Assembly (NCBI GenBank): GCA_022601135.1
Contig: JAHZJB010000064.1
Span: 38,559 to 102,558, forward strand
Source: Actinomycetes bacterium
GTDB lineage: Bacteria > Actinomycetota > Actinomycetes > Mycobacteriales > Mycobacteriaceae
DNA length: 64,000 nucleotides
Reading direction: 5' to 3'
A model generated the notes under the pieces. The model was not told the DNA's origin. It saw nothing but the letters and a program-made list of their open reading frames with translations, and searched no databases. Positions 31,765 through 40,210 of this stretch are shown piece after piece. How positions within the stretch are numbered: position 1 is the first letter of the stretch; every line of letters begins with the position of its first letter. The position numbers and the translations under genes were made by a program.

Positions 31765-32478
31765 ATGCCTCCGATGCCACCGCATTTCCTGTCGTCTGAT
31801 CCGTCCGACCGGCCGCACGGCCACGCCGACCGCCCGCGCCGGACCCGCAGGCCGGGGGAGCCACTACGCATTGGCATCGGTGGGCCCGTCGGCTCCGGCA
31901 AGACAGCCCTGGTAGCCGCGCTGTGCCGGCAGCTCCGCGACGAGCTGTCCCTCGCGGTGCTGACCAACGACATCTACACGACCGAGGACGCCGATTTCCT
32001 ACGCCGCAACGCGGTGCTGCCCGACGACCGGATCGCCGCGGTGCAGACCGGCGGCTGCCCGCACACCGCGATCCGCGACGACATCACCGCAAACCTGGAC
32101 GCCATCGACGACCTCGTGGCGGCTCACGCTGGGACCGCTAGCGGTCTGGACCTGATCCTGGTGGAGTCCGGTGGCGACAACCTCACCGCCACGTTCTCCT
32201 CCGGCCTGGTCGATGTGCAGATCTTCGTGATCGACGTCGCGGGTGGGGACAAGGTGCCCCGCAAGGGCGGGCCCGGTGTTACGTACTCGGACCTGCTGGT
32301 CGTCAACAAGACCGACCTTGCGCCGCTGGTCGGTGCCGACCTGGAGGTGATGCGCCGCGACGCGGCGACGGTGCGCGACCAGCGCCCCACGGTGCTGATC
32401 TCGTTGACCGACGACCCCGCCGCTACCGCCGTGCTGGGGTGGGTGCGTGAGCAACTCAACGTCGTGCAGGCGGTCTAG
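31765..32478 (+). CDS. ureG: Urease accessory GTPase UreG
   Basis: 237 residues. P-loop [15 protein letters not shown], metal-binding CPH in [13 protein letters not shown], and the G-motif [13 protein letters not shown]. The N-terminal 30 residues are a Pro/His/Arg-rich extension ([12 protein letters not shown]) that could help collect nickel in the absence of UreE. 42 bases after ureF. Confidence 0.94.
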   Translation: MPPMPPHFLSSDPSDRPHGHADRPRRTRRPGEPLRIGIGGPVGSGKTALVAALCRQLRDELSLAVLTNDIYTTEDADFLRRNAVLPDDRIAAVQTGGCPHTAIRDDITANLDAIDDLVAAHAGTASGLDLILVESGGDNLTATFSSGLVDVQIFVIDVAGGDKVPRKGGPGVTYSDLLVVNKTDLAPLVGADLEVMRRDAATVRDQRPTVLISLTDDPAATAVLGWVREQLNVVQAV

Positions 32479-33105
32479 GTGCGAACGGACGTTGTGATCG
32501 TGGCGAGACCGAACCGCCTACCCCACATCGAGTCCACCGGGGGGCTTGCGGCACGCCGCACCGAACCTGACACCGTGCACCTGGTGTCGTCGGCCGCGAC
32601 GCCGCTGGGCGGGGACTCGATTCACATTCGGCTGGTGGTAGAGCCCGGCGCGCGGCTGAAGCTGCGCGCCGCGGCGGCAACGGTGACCTTGCCGGGCGCG
32701 ACCGCCACCGACTCGTACGCCAACTGGACACTGGAGGTGGCTGGAGAGCTCGATCTCGACCCGCAACCGACCATCGTGGCGGCCGCATCGCGCCACTACG
32801 CCACAACGGTGATGAACCTCACCGATGGCGGCAGCCTGCGGCTGGTCGAGCGGGTTCAGATCGGCAGAACCGGTGAGCGCCAAGGCTTCTGGTCCGGTTC
32901 CCTGCATGCCGACGTCGACGGTGCGCCCTTACTGAGACACCGTGTCGAACTCGGCAGCGGCTCGTCCGCCGAGGACGAGATCGCTGCGCCGCTGGCCAGT
33001 ATCAGCGAACTGCACTATCCGCGCAGCGATGTCGAAGCCGCCGGGGTGACCCTGGCGTTGGCCGGCGGAGGCTGCCTGACAAGCTGGCAAGGCCACCGGC
33101 TGTGA
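32479..33105 (+). CDS. ureD: Urease accessory protein UreD
   Basis: 208 residues from a GTG that directly follows the ureG stop. HLVSSAATPLGGDSIHIRLVVEPGA is the UreD/UreH pattern, and RLVERVQIGRTGERQGFWSGS follows. Scaffold that docks UreF and UreG on the apo-urease. Last gene of the cluster; no ureE is present, as in M. tuberculosis. Confidence 0.9.
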   Translation: MRTDVVIVARPNRLPHIESTGGLAARRTEPDTVHLVSSAATPLGGDSIHIRLVVEPGARLKLRAAAATVTLPGATATDSYANWTLEVAGELDLDPQPTIVAAASRHYATTVMNLTDGGSLRLVERVQIGRTGERQGFWSGSLHADVDGAPLLRHRVELGSGSSAEDEIAAPLASISELHYPRSDVEAAGVTLALAGGGCLTSWQGHRL

Positions 33106-33141
33106 TTCCGGTGCGAATGCGCCGGTAACAGCCCTCGTGGC

Positions 33142-34515
33142 TTAGCTCGCCGCCTTCTCGGTGCCCTGGACGGCCGCGGCGATCTCCTGGAGTTCCTCGA
33201 GACGGGTGCGTGCGTAGGCCTGCTGTTCGGTGATGGTCAACTGCCCTCGGTTTCGCCCGAGGAACGTCACCGTCCACGACAGCAGGGTGGCCACCTTCGT
33301 CTTGAATCCGACCAGGTACACCAGGTGCAGGAATAGCCAGGCCAGCCACGCGATGAAGCCACTGAACTCCAGTGGCCCTATCTTGGCCACGGCGTTGAAC
33401 CTCGACACGGTGGCCATCGAGCCCTTGTCGAAGTAGCTGAACGGTTCACGCTGAGCGGGATCGGCACCCTTGAGGCCGGAAACGATGGCCTTGGCTGCGT
33501 AGTGAGCACCCTGCATCGCGCCCTGCGCCATGCCCGGAACGCCGTCCACCGCTGCCATGTCGCCAACGACGAACACGTCAGGATGACCAGGGATCGACAG
33601 ATCGGGCAGCACCTTCACCCGTCCGGCCCGGTCGAGCTCGACTCCCGACTGGGCGGCCAGGTCACGGCCCAGCGGACTGGCCGACACACCCGCCGACCAG
33701 ACCTTGCAAGCCGATTCGATACGGCGCAGCGTGCCGTCGGGATCCTTGACGGTGATTCCGTTGCGGTCGACGTCGGTGACCATGGCGTTGAGCTGGATGT
33801 CGACGCCCATCTTCTCCAGGCGGGCCTGAGCCCTCTTGCCGAGCTTCTCACCCATCGGCGGAAGCACCGCCGGGGCCGCGTCGAGCAGGATCACCCGGGC
33901 CTTGGTCGAATCGATATGGCGGAAGGCGCCCTTGAGAGTGTTGTCGGCCAGTTCGGCGATCTGGCCGGCCATCTCGACGCCCGTGGGACCCGCGCCGACG
34001 ACCACGAACGTCAGCAGCTTCTCCCGACGGACCGGGTCGCTCGACCGTTCGGCCTGTTCGAATGCGCCAAGAATCCGGCCGCGCAGCTCCAACGCATCGT
34101 CGATGGACTTCATCCCCGGCGCGAACTCGGCGAAGTGATCGTTGCCGAAGTAGGACTGGCCGGCCCCCGCGGCGATGATCAAGCTGTCGTATGGCGTGAC
34201 ATAGATGTGTCCGAGCAGCTCCGAGCGAACCGTCTTGGTCTCCAGATCGATGTGGCTGACGTCGCCCAGCAGGACCTGCACATTCTTCTGGTTACGCAGG
34301 ATCACCCTGGTAGCCGGGGCGATCTCGCCCTCGGAGATGATGCCGGTCGCGACCTGATACAACAGAGGCTGGAACAGGTGGTGGGTCGTGCGTGCGATCA
34401 ACTTGATGTCGACGTCGGCCCTCCTGAGGGCCTTCGCGGCGGTCAGCCCACCGAATCCCGACCCGACGATCACCACTTTATGTCGATCGGCTGCCGCACT
34501 TCCGGGCTGGCTCAT
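33142..34515 (-). CDS. ndh: Type II NADH dehydrogenase
   Basis: 457 residues. FAD site VVIVGSGFGGLTAAKAL (14-30) and NADH site VVVGAGPTGVEMAGQIAEL; the quinone-side AQGAMQGAHYAAKAI motif; C-terminal amphipathic and hydrophobic segments (FIAWLAWLFLHLVYLVG) that bind the membrane. Single-subunit, non-proton-pumping NADH:menaquinone oxidoreductase, the main NDH-2 of mycobacteria (Rv1854c position). Confidence 0.95.
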   Translation of the reverse strand: MSQPGSAAADRHKVVIVGSGFGGLTAAKALRRADVDIKLIARTTHHLFQPLLYQVATGIISEGEIAPATRVILRNQKNVQVLLGDVSHIDLETKTVRSELLGHIYVTPYDSLIIAAGAGQSYFGNDHFAEFAPGMKSIDDALELRGRILGAFEQAERSSDPVRREKLLTFVVVGAGPTGVEMAGQIAELADNTLKGAFRHIDSTKARVILLDAAPAVLPPMGEKLGKRAQARLEKMGVDIQLNAMVTDVDRNGITVKDPDGTLRRIESACKVWSAGVSASPLGRDLAAQSGVELDRAGRVKVLPDLSIPGHPDVFVVGDMAAVDGVPGMAQGAMQGAHYAAKAIVSGLKGADPAQREPFSYFDKGSMATVSRFNAVAKIGPLEFSGFIAWLAWLFLHLVYLVGFKTKVATLLSWTVTFLGRNRGQLTITEQQAYARTRLEELQEIAAAVQGTEKAAS

Positions 34516-34623
34516 CGCTACTCCTTGACCGATGTCGCTGGCGGATTACCTGTTTACTACCTCGAACACGTTAGCCGTAGCACTTGCGGTGGGCGAGGCA
34601 GAACAACCCAACTGGTCTGGCCG

Positions 34624-35553
34624 TCAGCCCGCCGTCAGTGGCCGGAGCGCCTCACCCAGTGCCGAAATCTGCCCGGGTTGATAGCCCTGAAGGCTGGTGG
34701 TCAGGTTCATGATCACCGAATCGATGCCGACGTCGAACACCTTCGCCTTGAGCTGCTCGGCGATCGAGTCGGCGCCGCCGACCACCATTCGTTGACGCAT
34801 CTCCGCGGGAACGAGATCAACGGTGGCGCGCTCGTCGACCATCGCCGTTACCAACATGCTGGTCTCCAGCGTCGCGGGGTCGCGGCCGGCGTCGTCGCAC
34901 CTCGCCCGGACGACGTCGAGCTTTGCGGCCAGTTCGTCGAAGCCGACGATCAGATTGAGGTGATCGAAATGGCGAACCGCCAACGGGATGGTTTTTTTCT
35001 CACCACTGCCACCGATCATCAACGGAATGTGGTCGCGAAAGCGAGGATTGGCCATTGCTTGCTCGACCCGGTAGTGCTTGCCCGCGAACGTGGGGCGATC
35101 GCCCCTGAGCATCGGCAGGATGACCTGCAGTGCCTCATCGAGTTTGTCGAACCGATCGGTGAACGTGCCGAACTCGAAACCGAGCTGATCATGCTCCAGC
35201 TTGAACCAGCCGGTGCCGATACCGAGGACCGCTCGCCCCGCGCTGATTACGTCGAGTGTGGTGATGGCCTTGGCCAGCAGCGTCGGGTTGCGATACGTGT
35301 TGCCGGTGACCAGCGTGCCCAACTGAACCCGTTCGGTGCTGGCGGCCAGCGCACCCAGCGCGGTATAGGCCTCCAGCATTGGCTGGTCAGGGCTGCCCAA
35401 CATGGGCAGTTGATAGAAGTGATCCATGACGAAGACGGAGTCGAAGCCGGCCGCCTCGGCCTCTTGCGCCTGCGCGATCATGGTGGGAAACAGCTCGGCG
35501 ACGCCGGTGCCGTAGGAAAAGTTGGGAATCTGGAGCCCGAGTCGAATGGTCAC
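34624..35553 (-). CDS. LLM-class F420-dependent oxidoreductase (Rv1855c-like)
   Basis: 309 residues. Luciferase-like TIM barrel: MTIRLGLQIPNFSYG start, GFDSVFVMDHFYQLP, LGTLVTGNTYRNPTLLAK and RAVLGIGTGWFKLEHDQLG. In mycobacteria such proteins mostly use F420 for hydride transfer; substrate unknown. Separate transcription unit downstream of the SDR. Confidence 0.88.
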   Translation of the reverse strand: MTIRLGLQIPNFSYGTGVAELFPTMIAQAQEAEAAGFDSVFVMDHFYQLPMLGSPDQPMLEAYTALGALAASTERVQLGTLVTGNTYRNPTLLAKAITTLDVISAGRAVLGIGTGWFKLEHDQLGFEFGTFTDRFDKLDEALQVILPMLRGDRPTFAGKHYRVEQAMANPRFRDHIPLMIGGSGEKKTIPLAVRHFDHLNLIVGFDELAAKLDVVRARCDDAGRDPATLETSMLVTAMVDERATVDLVPAEMRQRMVVGGADSIAEQLKAKVFDVGIDSVIMNLTTSLQGYQPGQISALGEALRPLTAG

Positions 35554-35641
35554 GTCATCGACCTTAATCGGCGGTTCCCCTGGATCGCCCGCGCCGAACT
35601 CCTCAACGCGGCTCGTCCCTCACCGCTTGATCGTCGTCCGA

Positions 35642-36322
35642 TCAGCCGAAGTTCGCCAGTGCGCCGTGACTGACATGCACCGTCTGGCCAGTGATGTGAC
35701 GTGCGGACGGAGTGGTCAGGAACAGCGACAGCCGGGCGATTTCAGAGCTGACCGAAGGCGGGTTGGTACCCAGACCGTCGTAGCCGGGCTCGATCCCACG
35801 ACCGGCAGCCACCGCATTGACGGTGATTCCCCTGGTGCCGAAATAGCTGGCCTGCCCGGCGGTCCATTCGGAGATCGCGGCCTTGACGGCGGCTTGGGCA
35901 CTGCCTTCGACGCCTGGGTCGGGGATGACCGTGACCACGGAACCGCCCGAACGTAGATGGTCACCCAAGACCTGAACCGTCAGCACCGTCGAGACCAAGT
36001 TCTTGTCGAAGATGCCTCTCCACACCGTCGCGTGGTCAGCCAGCGTGAAGGTGCGCGGATCGCGGTCATCGCTTCCCGAGATCGGTACGTTGACGACTGC
36101 GTCCAGGTGAGCGGGGAATTGACCGTGTGCGGCTGCGATCGAGGCCGGATCGGCGTTGTCGAACACGATCAGCCGGGCCTCGCTGAAGTCAAGGTCTTTT
36201 GCGGTGACCGCAAGGTCTGCGCGTCGGCTGCCTGCCAGAACTACGCTGTGGCCGGCGTCGCAGAAGCCCTTCGCCACGGCACGTCCCAGATCGGTGTCGC
36301 ATCCTGTGACCAGTACGTCCAT
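35642..36322 (-). CDS. SDR-fold protein lacking the catalytic Tyr (Rv1856c-like)
   Basis: 226 residues. The Rossmann start is LVTGCDTDLGRAVAKGF and the NAVAAG end is typical, but the active site is altered: NNAG is NVPIS, the Ser strand reads VVTVIPD, and the place of YxxxK holds QAAVK, so Lys is kept and Tyr is Gln. It may bind nucleotide without classical dehydrogenase activity. Position matches Rv1856c. Confidence 0.8.
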   Translation of the reverse strand: MDVLVTGCDTDLGRAVAKGFCDAGHSVVLAGSRRADLAVTAKDLDFSEARLIVFDNADPASIAAAHGQFPAHLDAVVNVPISGSDDRDPRTFTLADHATVWRGIFDKNLVSTVLTVQVLGDHLRSGGSVVTVIPDPGVEGSAQAAVKAAISEWTAGQASYFGTRGITVNAVAAGRGIEPGYDGLGTNPPSVSSEIARLSLFLTTPSARHITGQTVHVSHGALANFG

Positions 36323-36670
36323 CGTCGGCCCTCCTGCTGTCGTGTTCGACGCTGAACTCAGCGAGTGCGGCCAATGTTACTGGACGGTAAGTACAGGGCG
36401 AAACCGCGACCCGCGGAGGCGCCGACGGTCTCCGCCACGCCACACGTAACAGCGAGAACGGTCGCCACGATCAAGAGTTTGACACTGCAGACAGATCCCG
36501 TTCCGCAGAGCGGACGCCGTCCCCGCGCGACGCGCGGGGACCTTCGTGGTTCAGCAACTCAGACAATGCATGCTGTGCAGGTTTTTTGCGATTTTCAGCA
36601 ATGTCTCAGTTTGATACTTAATGTGCAACCAACACTTGCGTCACGGCGGTAACACGGTAGTTTCTTCCCC
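36323..36670. other. Divergent intergenic region before apa
   Basis: 348 bases with no credible gene. A perfect TTGACA stands at 36479-36484 and an orphan hairpin at 36519-36541; a T6 run and AT-rich stretch at about 36580-36625 may hold the apa promoter. In M. tuberculosis modABC lies in this interval; no trace of it is visible. Confidence 0.5.
36519..36541. terminator. Orphan hairpin upstream of apa
   Basis: Perfect 10-bp stem GTCCCCGCGC / GCGCGGGGAC with a 3-base loop, followed by CTTCGTGG. It does not follow the end of any gene on either strand. Confidence 0.4.
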
Positions 36671-37726
36671 ATGGTTCAGCCAGACGCAAATGCCCACCGC
36701 CGTAAGAGTCTCCCGAAGACGGGGCTCACCGGGTTGGCGGGCGCCACTACCGCAGCGTTGACGGCAGCGCTCATCCTGCCCATGGTCGCTCAAGCGCAGC
36801 CCGCACCGCCCCCGCCGCCCCCTCCGACGACCGCCGTCGAGGGCGCACCACCACCGGCCGACCCCAATGCACCACCCCCACCGCCGGCCGACCCCAACGC
36901 ACCCCCACCGCCGGCCGACCCGGACGCACCACCACCGCCGGGGCCGGAGCCGGGTCGCGTCGACAACGCCGCGGGTGGCTTCAGTTACGTAGTCCCCGCT
37001 GGTTGGAAAGTGGCCGACGCGACCCAGCTGTCCTATGGGCAGGCGCTGCTCACCAAGCTCCCGCCAGAAGGTGCACCGCCGGATGCACAGCCTCCCAGCG
37101 ACACCAGTGTGCTGCTCGGCAGGCTCGACCTGAAACTGTTCGCGGGTGCAGAGACCGACAACACCAAGGCCGCCCAGCGGCTGGCCTCGGATATGGGCGA
37201 GTTCTTCATGCCCTTCCCGGGAACGCGGGTCAATCAGCAGACGATAGAGCTGGATGCCGCAGGTATGCCCGGTGTGGCGTCCTACTACGAGGTTGAGTTC
37301 ACCGACACGGCCAAGCCCAACGGTCAGATATGGGCCGGCGTCGTGGGCGAACCCACCCCGACCGGGACGCCCCGCGGCCAGCGGGCACCCGAACGGTGGT
37401 TCGTTGTCTGGCTGGGCACCGCGGCAAGCCCGGTTCCGCAAGGCGAAGCGGTGACACTGACCAACTCGATACGTCCATGGACGCCCCCGGTGACACCGCC
37501 TCCGGTAGACCCGAACGCGCCACCGCCACCGCCGGCGGACCCGAACGCGCCACCCCCGCCGCCGGCGGATCCCAACGCGCCACCCCCACCGCCGGCGGAT
37601 CCCAACGCGCCACCGCCACCGCCGGCAGATCCCAACGCGCCACCCCCGCCGCCGGCGCCGGCTCCGGTAGGGGTGCCGGTACCGGTAGACCCGGCGACGG
37701 CTCCGGAGATGTTGCCGCCTGCATAA
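36671..37726 (+). CDS. apa: Apa, Ala/Pro-rich secreted fibronectin-attachment protein
   Basis: 351 residues. Signal peptide 1-42 (ending VAQAQPA). N-terminal and C-terminal Pro-rich arms with [10 protein letters not shown] repeats enclose a folded core (about 95-275): [69 protein letters not shown]. The core matches my memory of M. tuberculosis Apa (Rv1860), a mannosylated adhesin and culture-filtrate antigen. The C-terminal arm is longer and more regular than in M. tuberculosis. Confidence 0.93.
   Translation: MVQPDANAHRRKSLPKTGLTGLAGATTAALTAALILPMVAQAQPAPPPPPPPTTAVEGAPPPADPNAPPPPPADPNAPPPPADPDAPPPPGPEPGRVDNAAGGFSYVVPAGWKVADATQLSYGQALLTKLPPEGAPPDAQPPSDTSVLLGRLDLKLFAGAETDNTKAAQRLASDMGEFFMPFPGTRVNQQTIELDAAGMPGVASYYEVEFTDTAKPNGQIWAGVVGEPTPTGTPRGQRAPERWFVVWLGTAASPVPQGEAVTLTNSIRPWTPPVTPPPVDPNAPPPPPADPNAPPPPPADPNAPPPPPADPNAPPPPPADPNAPPPPPAPAPVGVPVPVDPATAPEMLPPA
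37511..37660 (+). repeat. Five 30-bp tandem repeats coding [10 protein letters not shown]
   Basis: Units start at 37511, 37541, 37571, 37601 and 37631 and differ only at third positions and the last codon. They encode the Pro-rich C-terminal arm of Apa, a likely O-mannosylation and stalk region. Confidence 0.95.
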
Positions 37727-37835
37727 CTTTTCGTATCCGTTTGTGCGGCCAAACCGTGATCTGCTGCGAGTATAAGTAGGGCATGGTTCGGTAGCGACCG
37801 CTGCGAACCCGGCTGGCAACAGGCAGGAGCTTCCC

Positions 37836-38141
37836 ATGGAGATCGTTGCAGCGACCGAATTCCTCGCGCGTTCGTCAACCCTGACGAGCGTTGGGTGGAT
37901 CGGCTACATCATCATCGGAGCGATCGCCGGGTGGATTGCCGGAAAGATCGTCAAGGGTGGCGGTTCCGGCATCTTGATGAACGTGGTCATTGGTGTGATC
38001 GGCGCCCTCATCGGCGGGTTCCTGCTGAGCTTCTTCCTCGACACCGCCGCTGGCGGTTGGTGGTTCACCTTGTTCACCGCGATCCTCGGGTCGGTGATCC
38101 TGTTGTGGATCGTGGGCATGGTGCAGCAGAAGAAGGTCTAG
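37836..38141 (+). CDS. GlsB/YeaQ/YmgE-family small membrane protein (Rv1861-like)
   Basis: 101 residues. Three membrane helices with glycine zippers: [39 protein letters not shown] and [17 protein letters not shown]. Transglycosylase-associated family (PF04226), stress-related, function unclear. AGGAG ribosome site. Followed 26 bases later by adhA. Confidence 0.9.
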   Translation: MEIVAATEFLARSSTLTSVGWIGYIIIGAIAGWIAGKIVKGGGSGILMNVVIGVIGALIGGFLLSFFLDTAAGGWWFTLFTAILGSVILLWIVGMVQQKKV

Positions 38142-38167
38142 CCGGCGACCGAGGTAGCTTCACAGCC

Positions 38168-39184
38168 GTGACCGGCCCGACCATGCGCGCATGGCAGGTA
38201 CACCGGCCCGGCCCGATGCCGAGCCGGCCCCTCGTTCACGCCATCGTGCCGATTCCCCGGCCCGACAGTGACGAATTGCTCGTGGCTGTGCGCGCGTGTG
38301 GGGTCTGCCGAACCGACCTGCATGTCGCCGAGGGTGATCTGCCGGTACACCGGCCACAAGTGATCCCCGGGCACGAAGTGGTCGGGGAAGTCGTCGAGAT
38401 CGGTACCGAGGCCCGAGCGCGGTTCGCCGTGGGGGACCGCGTCGGTATCGCGTGGCTGCGTCACACCTGCGGGGTCTGCATCTACTGCCGCCGCGGTCAG
38501 GAAAACCTGTGCCGGGCATCGCGCTACACCGGATGGGACGCCGACGGCGGCTACGCAGAGTTCGCGACGGTGCCTGCCGCTTTCGCCCTTCAACTGCCCG
38601 GGGGATACTCCGATCCCGAACTCGCACCACTGCTGTGCGCCGGGATCATCGGCTACCGAGCGCTGCTCCGCGCTCAACTGCCGGCCGGCGGCCGACTGGG
38701 CATCTACGGTTTCGGCGGTAGCGCTCATCTCACGGCCCAGGTGGCCTTGGCAACCGGCGCCGAGGTTCATGTCATGACGCGCGGGGCGAGCGCCCGCGAG
38801 CTCGCTCTGTCGCTGGGCGCCTCCTCCGCACAGGGCGCCAGTGATCCACCACCGGTATCTCTGGACGCGGCGATCCTTTTTGCGCCGGTGGGCGAGCTGG
38901 TGCTACCCGCACTGGAGGCATTGGACCGAGGTGGCACCCTGTCGATCGCCGGCATCCACCTGAGTGATATTCCGGCGCTCGACTACCAGCGCCACCTGTT
39001 TCAGGAGCGACAGGTTCGCTCGGTGACGTCGAACACCCGCGCCGATGCACAGGCATTCCTGCACTTCGCGGAACAGCATCGGCTGCAGGTCACCAGCCCG
39101 ATGTACTCACTCGACCGGGCCGACGAAGCACTCGGCGATCTAAGTGCCGGTCGGATCGCCGGCGCCGCGGTACTGACCGTGTAG
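38168..39184 (+). CDS. adhA: Zinc alcohol dehydrogenase, AdhA type (Rv1862-like)
   Basis: 338 residues from GTG 38168; an ATG at 38183 is the alternative start. MDR features: catalytic zinc Cys in [22 protein letters not shown], structural zinc Cys cluster [15 protein letters not shown], and the cofactor loop [14 protein letters not shown]. Ends with [16 protein letters not shown](P)-dependent alcohol/aldehyde interconversion; substrate unknown. Confidence 0.9.
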   Translation: MTGPTMRAWQVHRPGPMPSRPLVHAIVPIPRPDSDELLVAVRACGVCRTDLHVAEGDLPVHRPQVIPGHEVVGEVVEIGTEARARFAVGDRVGIAWLRHTCGVCIYCRRGQENLCRASRYTGWDADGGYAEFATVPAAFALQLPGGYSDPELAPLLCAGIIGYRALLRAQLPAGGRLGIYGFGGSAHLTAQVALATGAEVHVMTRGASARELALSLGASSAQGASDPPPVSLDAAILFAPVGELVLPALEALDRGGTLSIAGIHLSDIPALDYQRHLFQERQVRSVTSNTRADAQAFLHFAEQHRLQVTSPMYSLDRADEALGDLSAGRIAGAAVLTV

Positions 39185-39237
39185 CACGCACGCTCCGCGC
39201 ACAGAGGGAACCGAGGCACGCTGATGCCCGAAGGGTG

Positions 39238-40005
39238 TCAGGACAGGTGCCAGACCAGGGCCGCGGCCAAGGCGCCCAGCCCATTGAGCGACCAGTGCAG
39301 GGCGATCGGGGCAATGAGACTGCCGCTCCGGCGCCGCAACCAGGTGAACACGAAACCCGCCGCCGCGGTCACCAAAACAGCTCCGAGCACACCAGCGGCC
39401 ATCCCGAACACTCCGCCGCCCAGAATCTTGGTGAAGCCGACATTGCTTGCGGTGAGCCCCATCGAGGTGGCGATATGCCACAGCCCGAACAACAGCGACC
39501 CCGCCGCCGCAACCCCGCGGAAGCCCCAGGCCCGGGTCAAGGCACCGTGCAAGACCCCCCGAAAGGCCAGTTCCTCCGGGATCACGGTCTGCAGTGGAAT
39601 GATGATCATCGAGGCGATCAACGCGCCCGAGAGCGTCGCATAGTTGTTGTTGAGGAACATCGGCCGGGTCCACGGCAGCAGCGCTCCGACCGCGATCACC
39701 GCCGCGACCAGCGCGACAGCCGCGAGTGCGTAGCCGGCGCCGGACTTCCAGTGTTCACGACCCAACCCGATCTCCGACCAGCCGAGCCCACGCGAGCGGA
39801 CCAGCAGGAGCAGCCCGACCGCGGCCGCGGGGACGACGGCGACATTCGCCCATGGCGTGGTGAAGTGGGCCAGCAAATTCGTCAGCGCCAGCACGACGAC
39901 GACGATCGCGATGTCGACGTAGATCCGAAAATGATGCAGCGCGGACAGCTGGGCCACCAGGGGGTGGGCCTCATGCGGCGCGACGGCCACGCTGACTTCT
40001 GACAT
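39238..40005 (-). CDS. CPBP (CAAX/Abi) family membrane protease (Rv1863c-like)
   Basis: About 255 residues from the ATG at 40003-40005; an ATG nine codons earlier is possible. Multi-span protein with the CPBP motifs VIPEELAFRGVLHG (EExxxR), FGLWHIATS and ALHWSLNGLGA. Intramembrane metal-independent glutamyl protease family; substrate unknown. Confidence 0.85.
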   Translation of the reverse strand: MSEVSVAVAPHEAHPLVAQLSALHHFRIYVDIAIVVVVLALTNLLAHFTTPWANVAVVPAAAVGLLLLVRSRGLGWSEIGLGREHWKSGAGYALAAVALVAAVIAVGALLPWTRPMFLNNNYATLSGALIASMIIIPLQTVIPEELAFRGVLHGALTRAWGFRGVAAAGSLLFGLWHIATSMGLTASNVGFTKILGGGVFGMAAGVLGAVLVTAAAGFVFTWLRRRSGSLIAPIALHWSLNGLGALAAALVWHLS

Positions 40006-40210
40006 AACTGTGCCAGCGTACCGGCATTTCACATCTGCGCAGCTCAGCTGTGGCCCTTTTCACCGACCTAATTCACCAAAGATGTCCGCGAGAGATGTCC
40101 GCGAGCTTCGCCGTCGCACCCCGGTGCTGTACCCGGTGGCCCGAGCAGTGATTCTCCGGGCACCGTTATGGTGATCAGTCACCGGCAGCAGCAGAAGGGC
40201 AGGACGGTCG

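Noticed and set aside
33502..35673. Long + strand open frame of 723 codons
   Set aside because: Antisense shadow of ndh and the LLM oxidoreductase, both of which have complete motifs.
40080..40106. AGATGTCCGCGAG direct duplication near the CoA-transferase
   Set aside because: A simple 13-bp tandem repeat in a short gap with no sign of a regulatory or mobile element.
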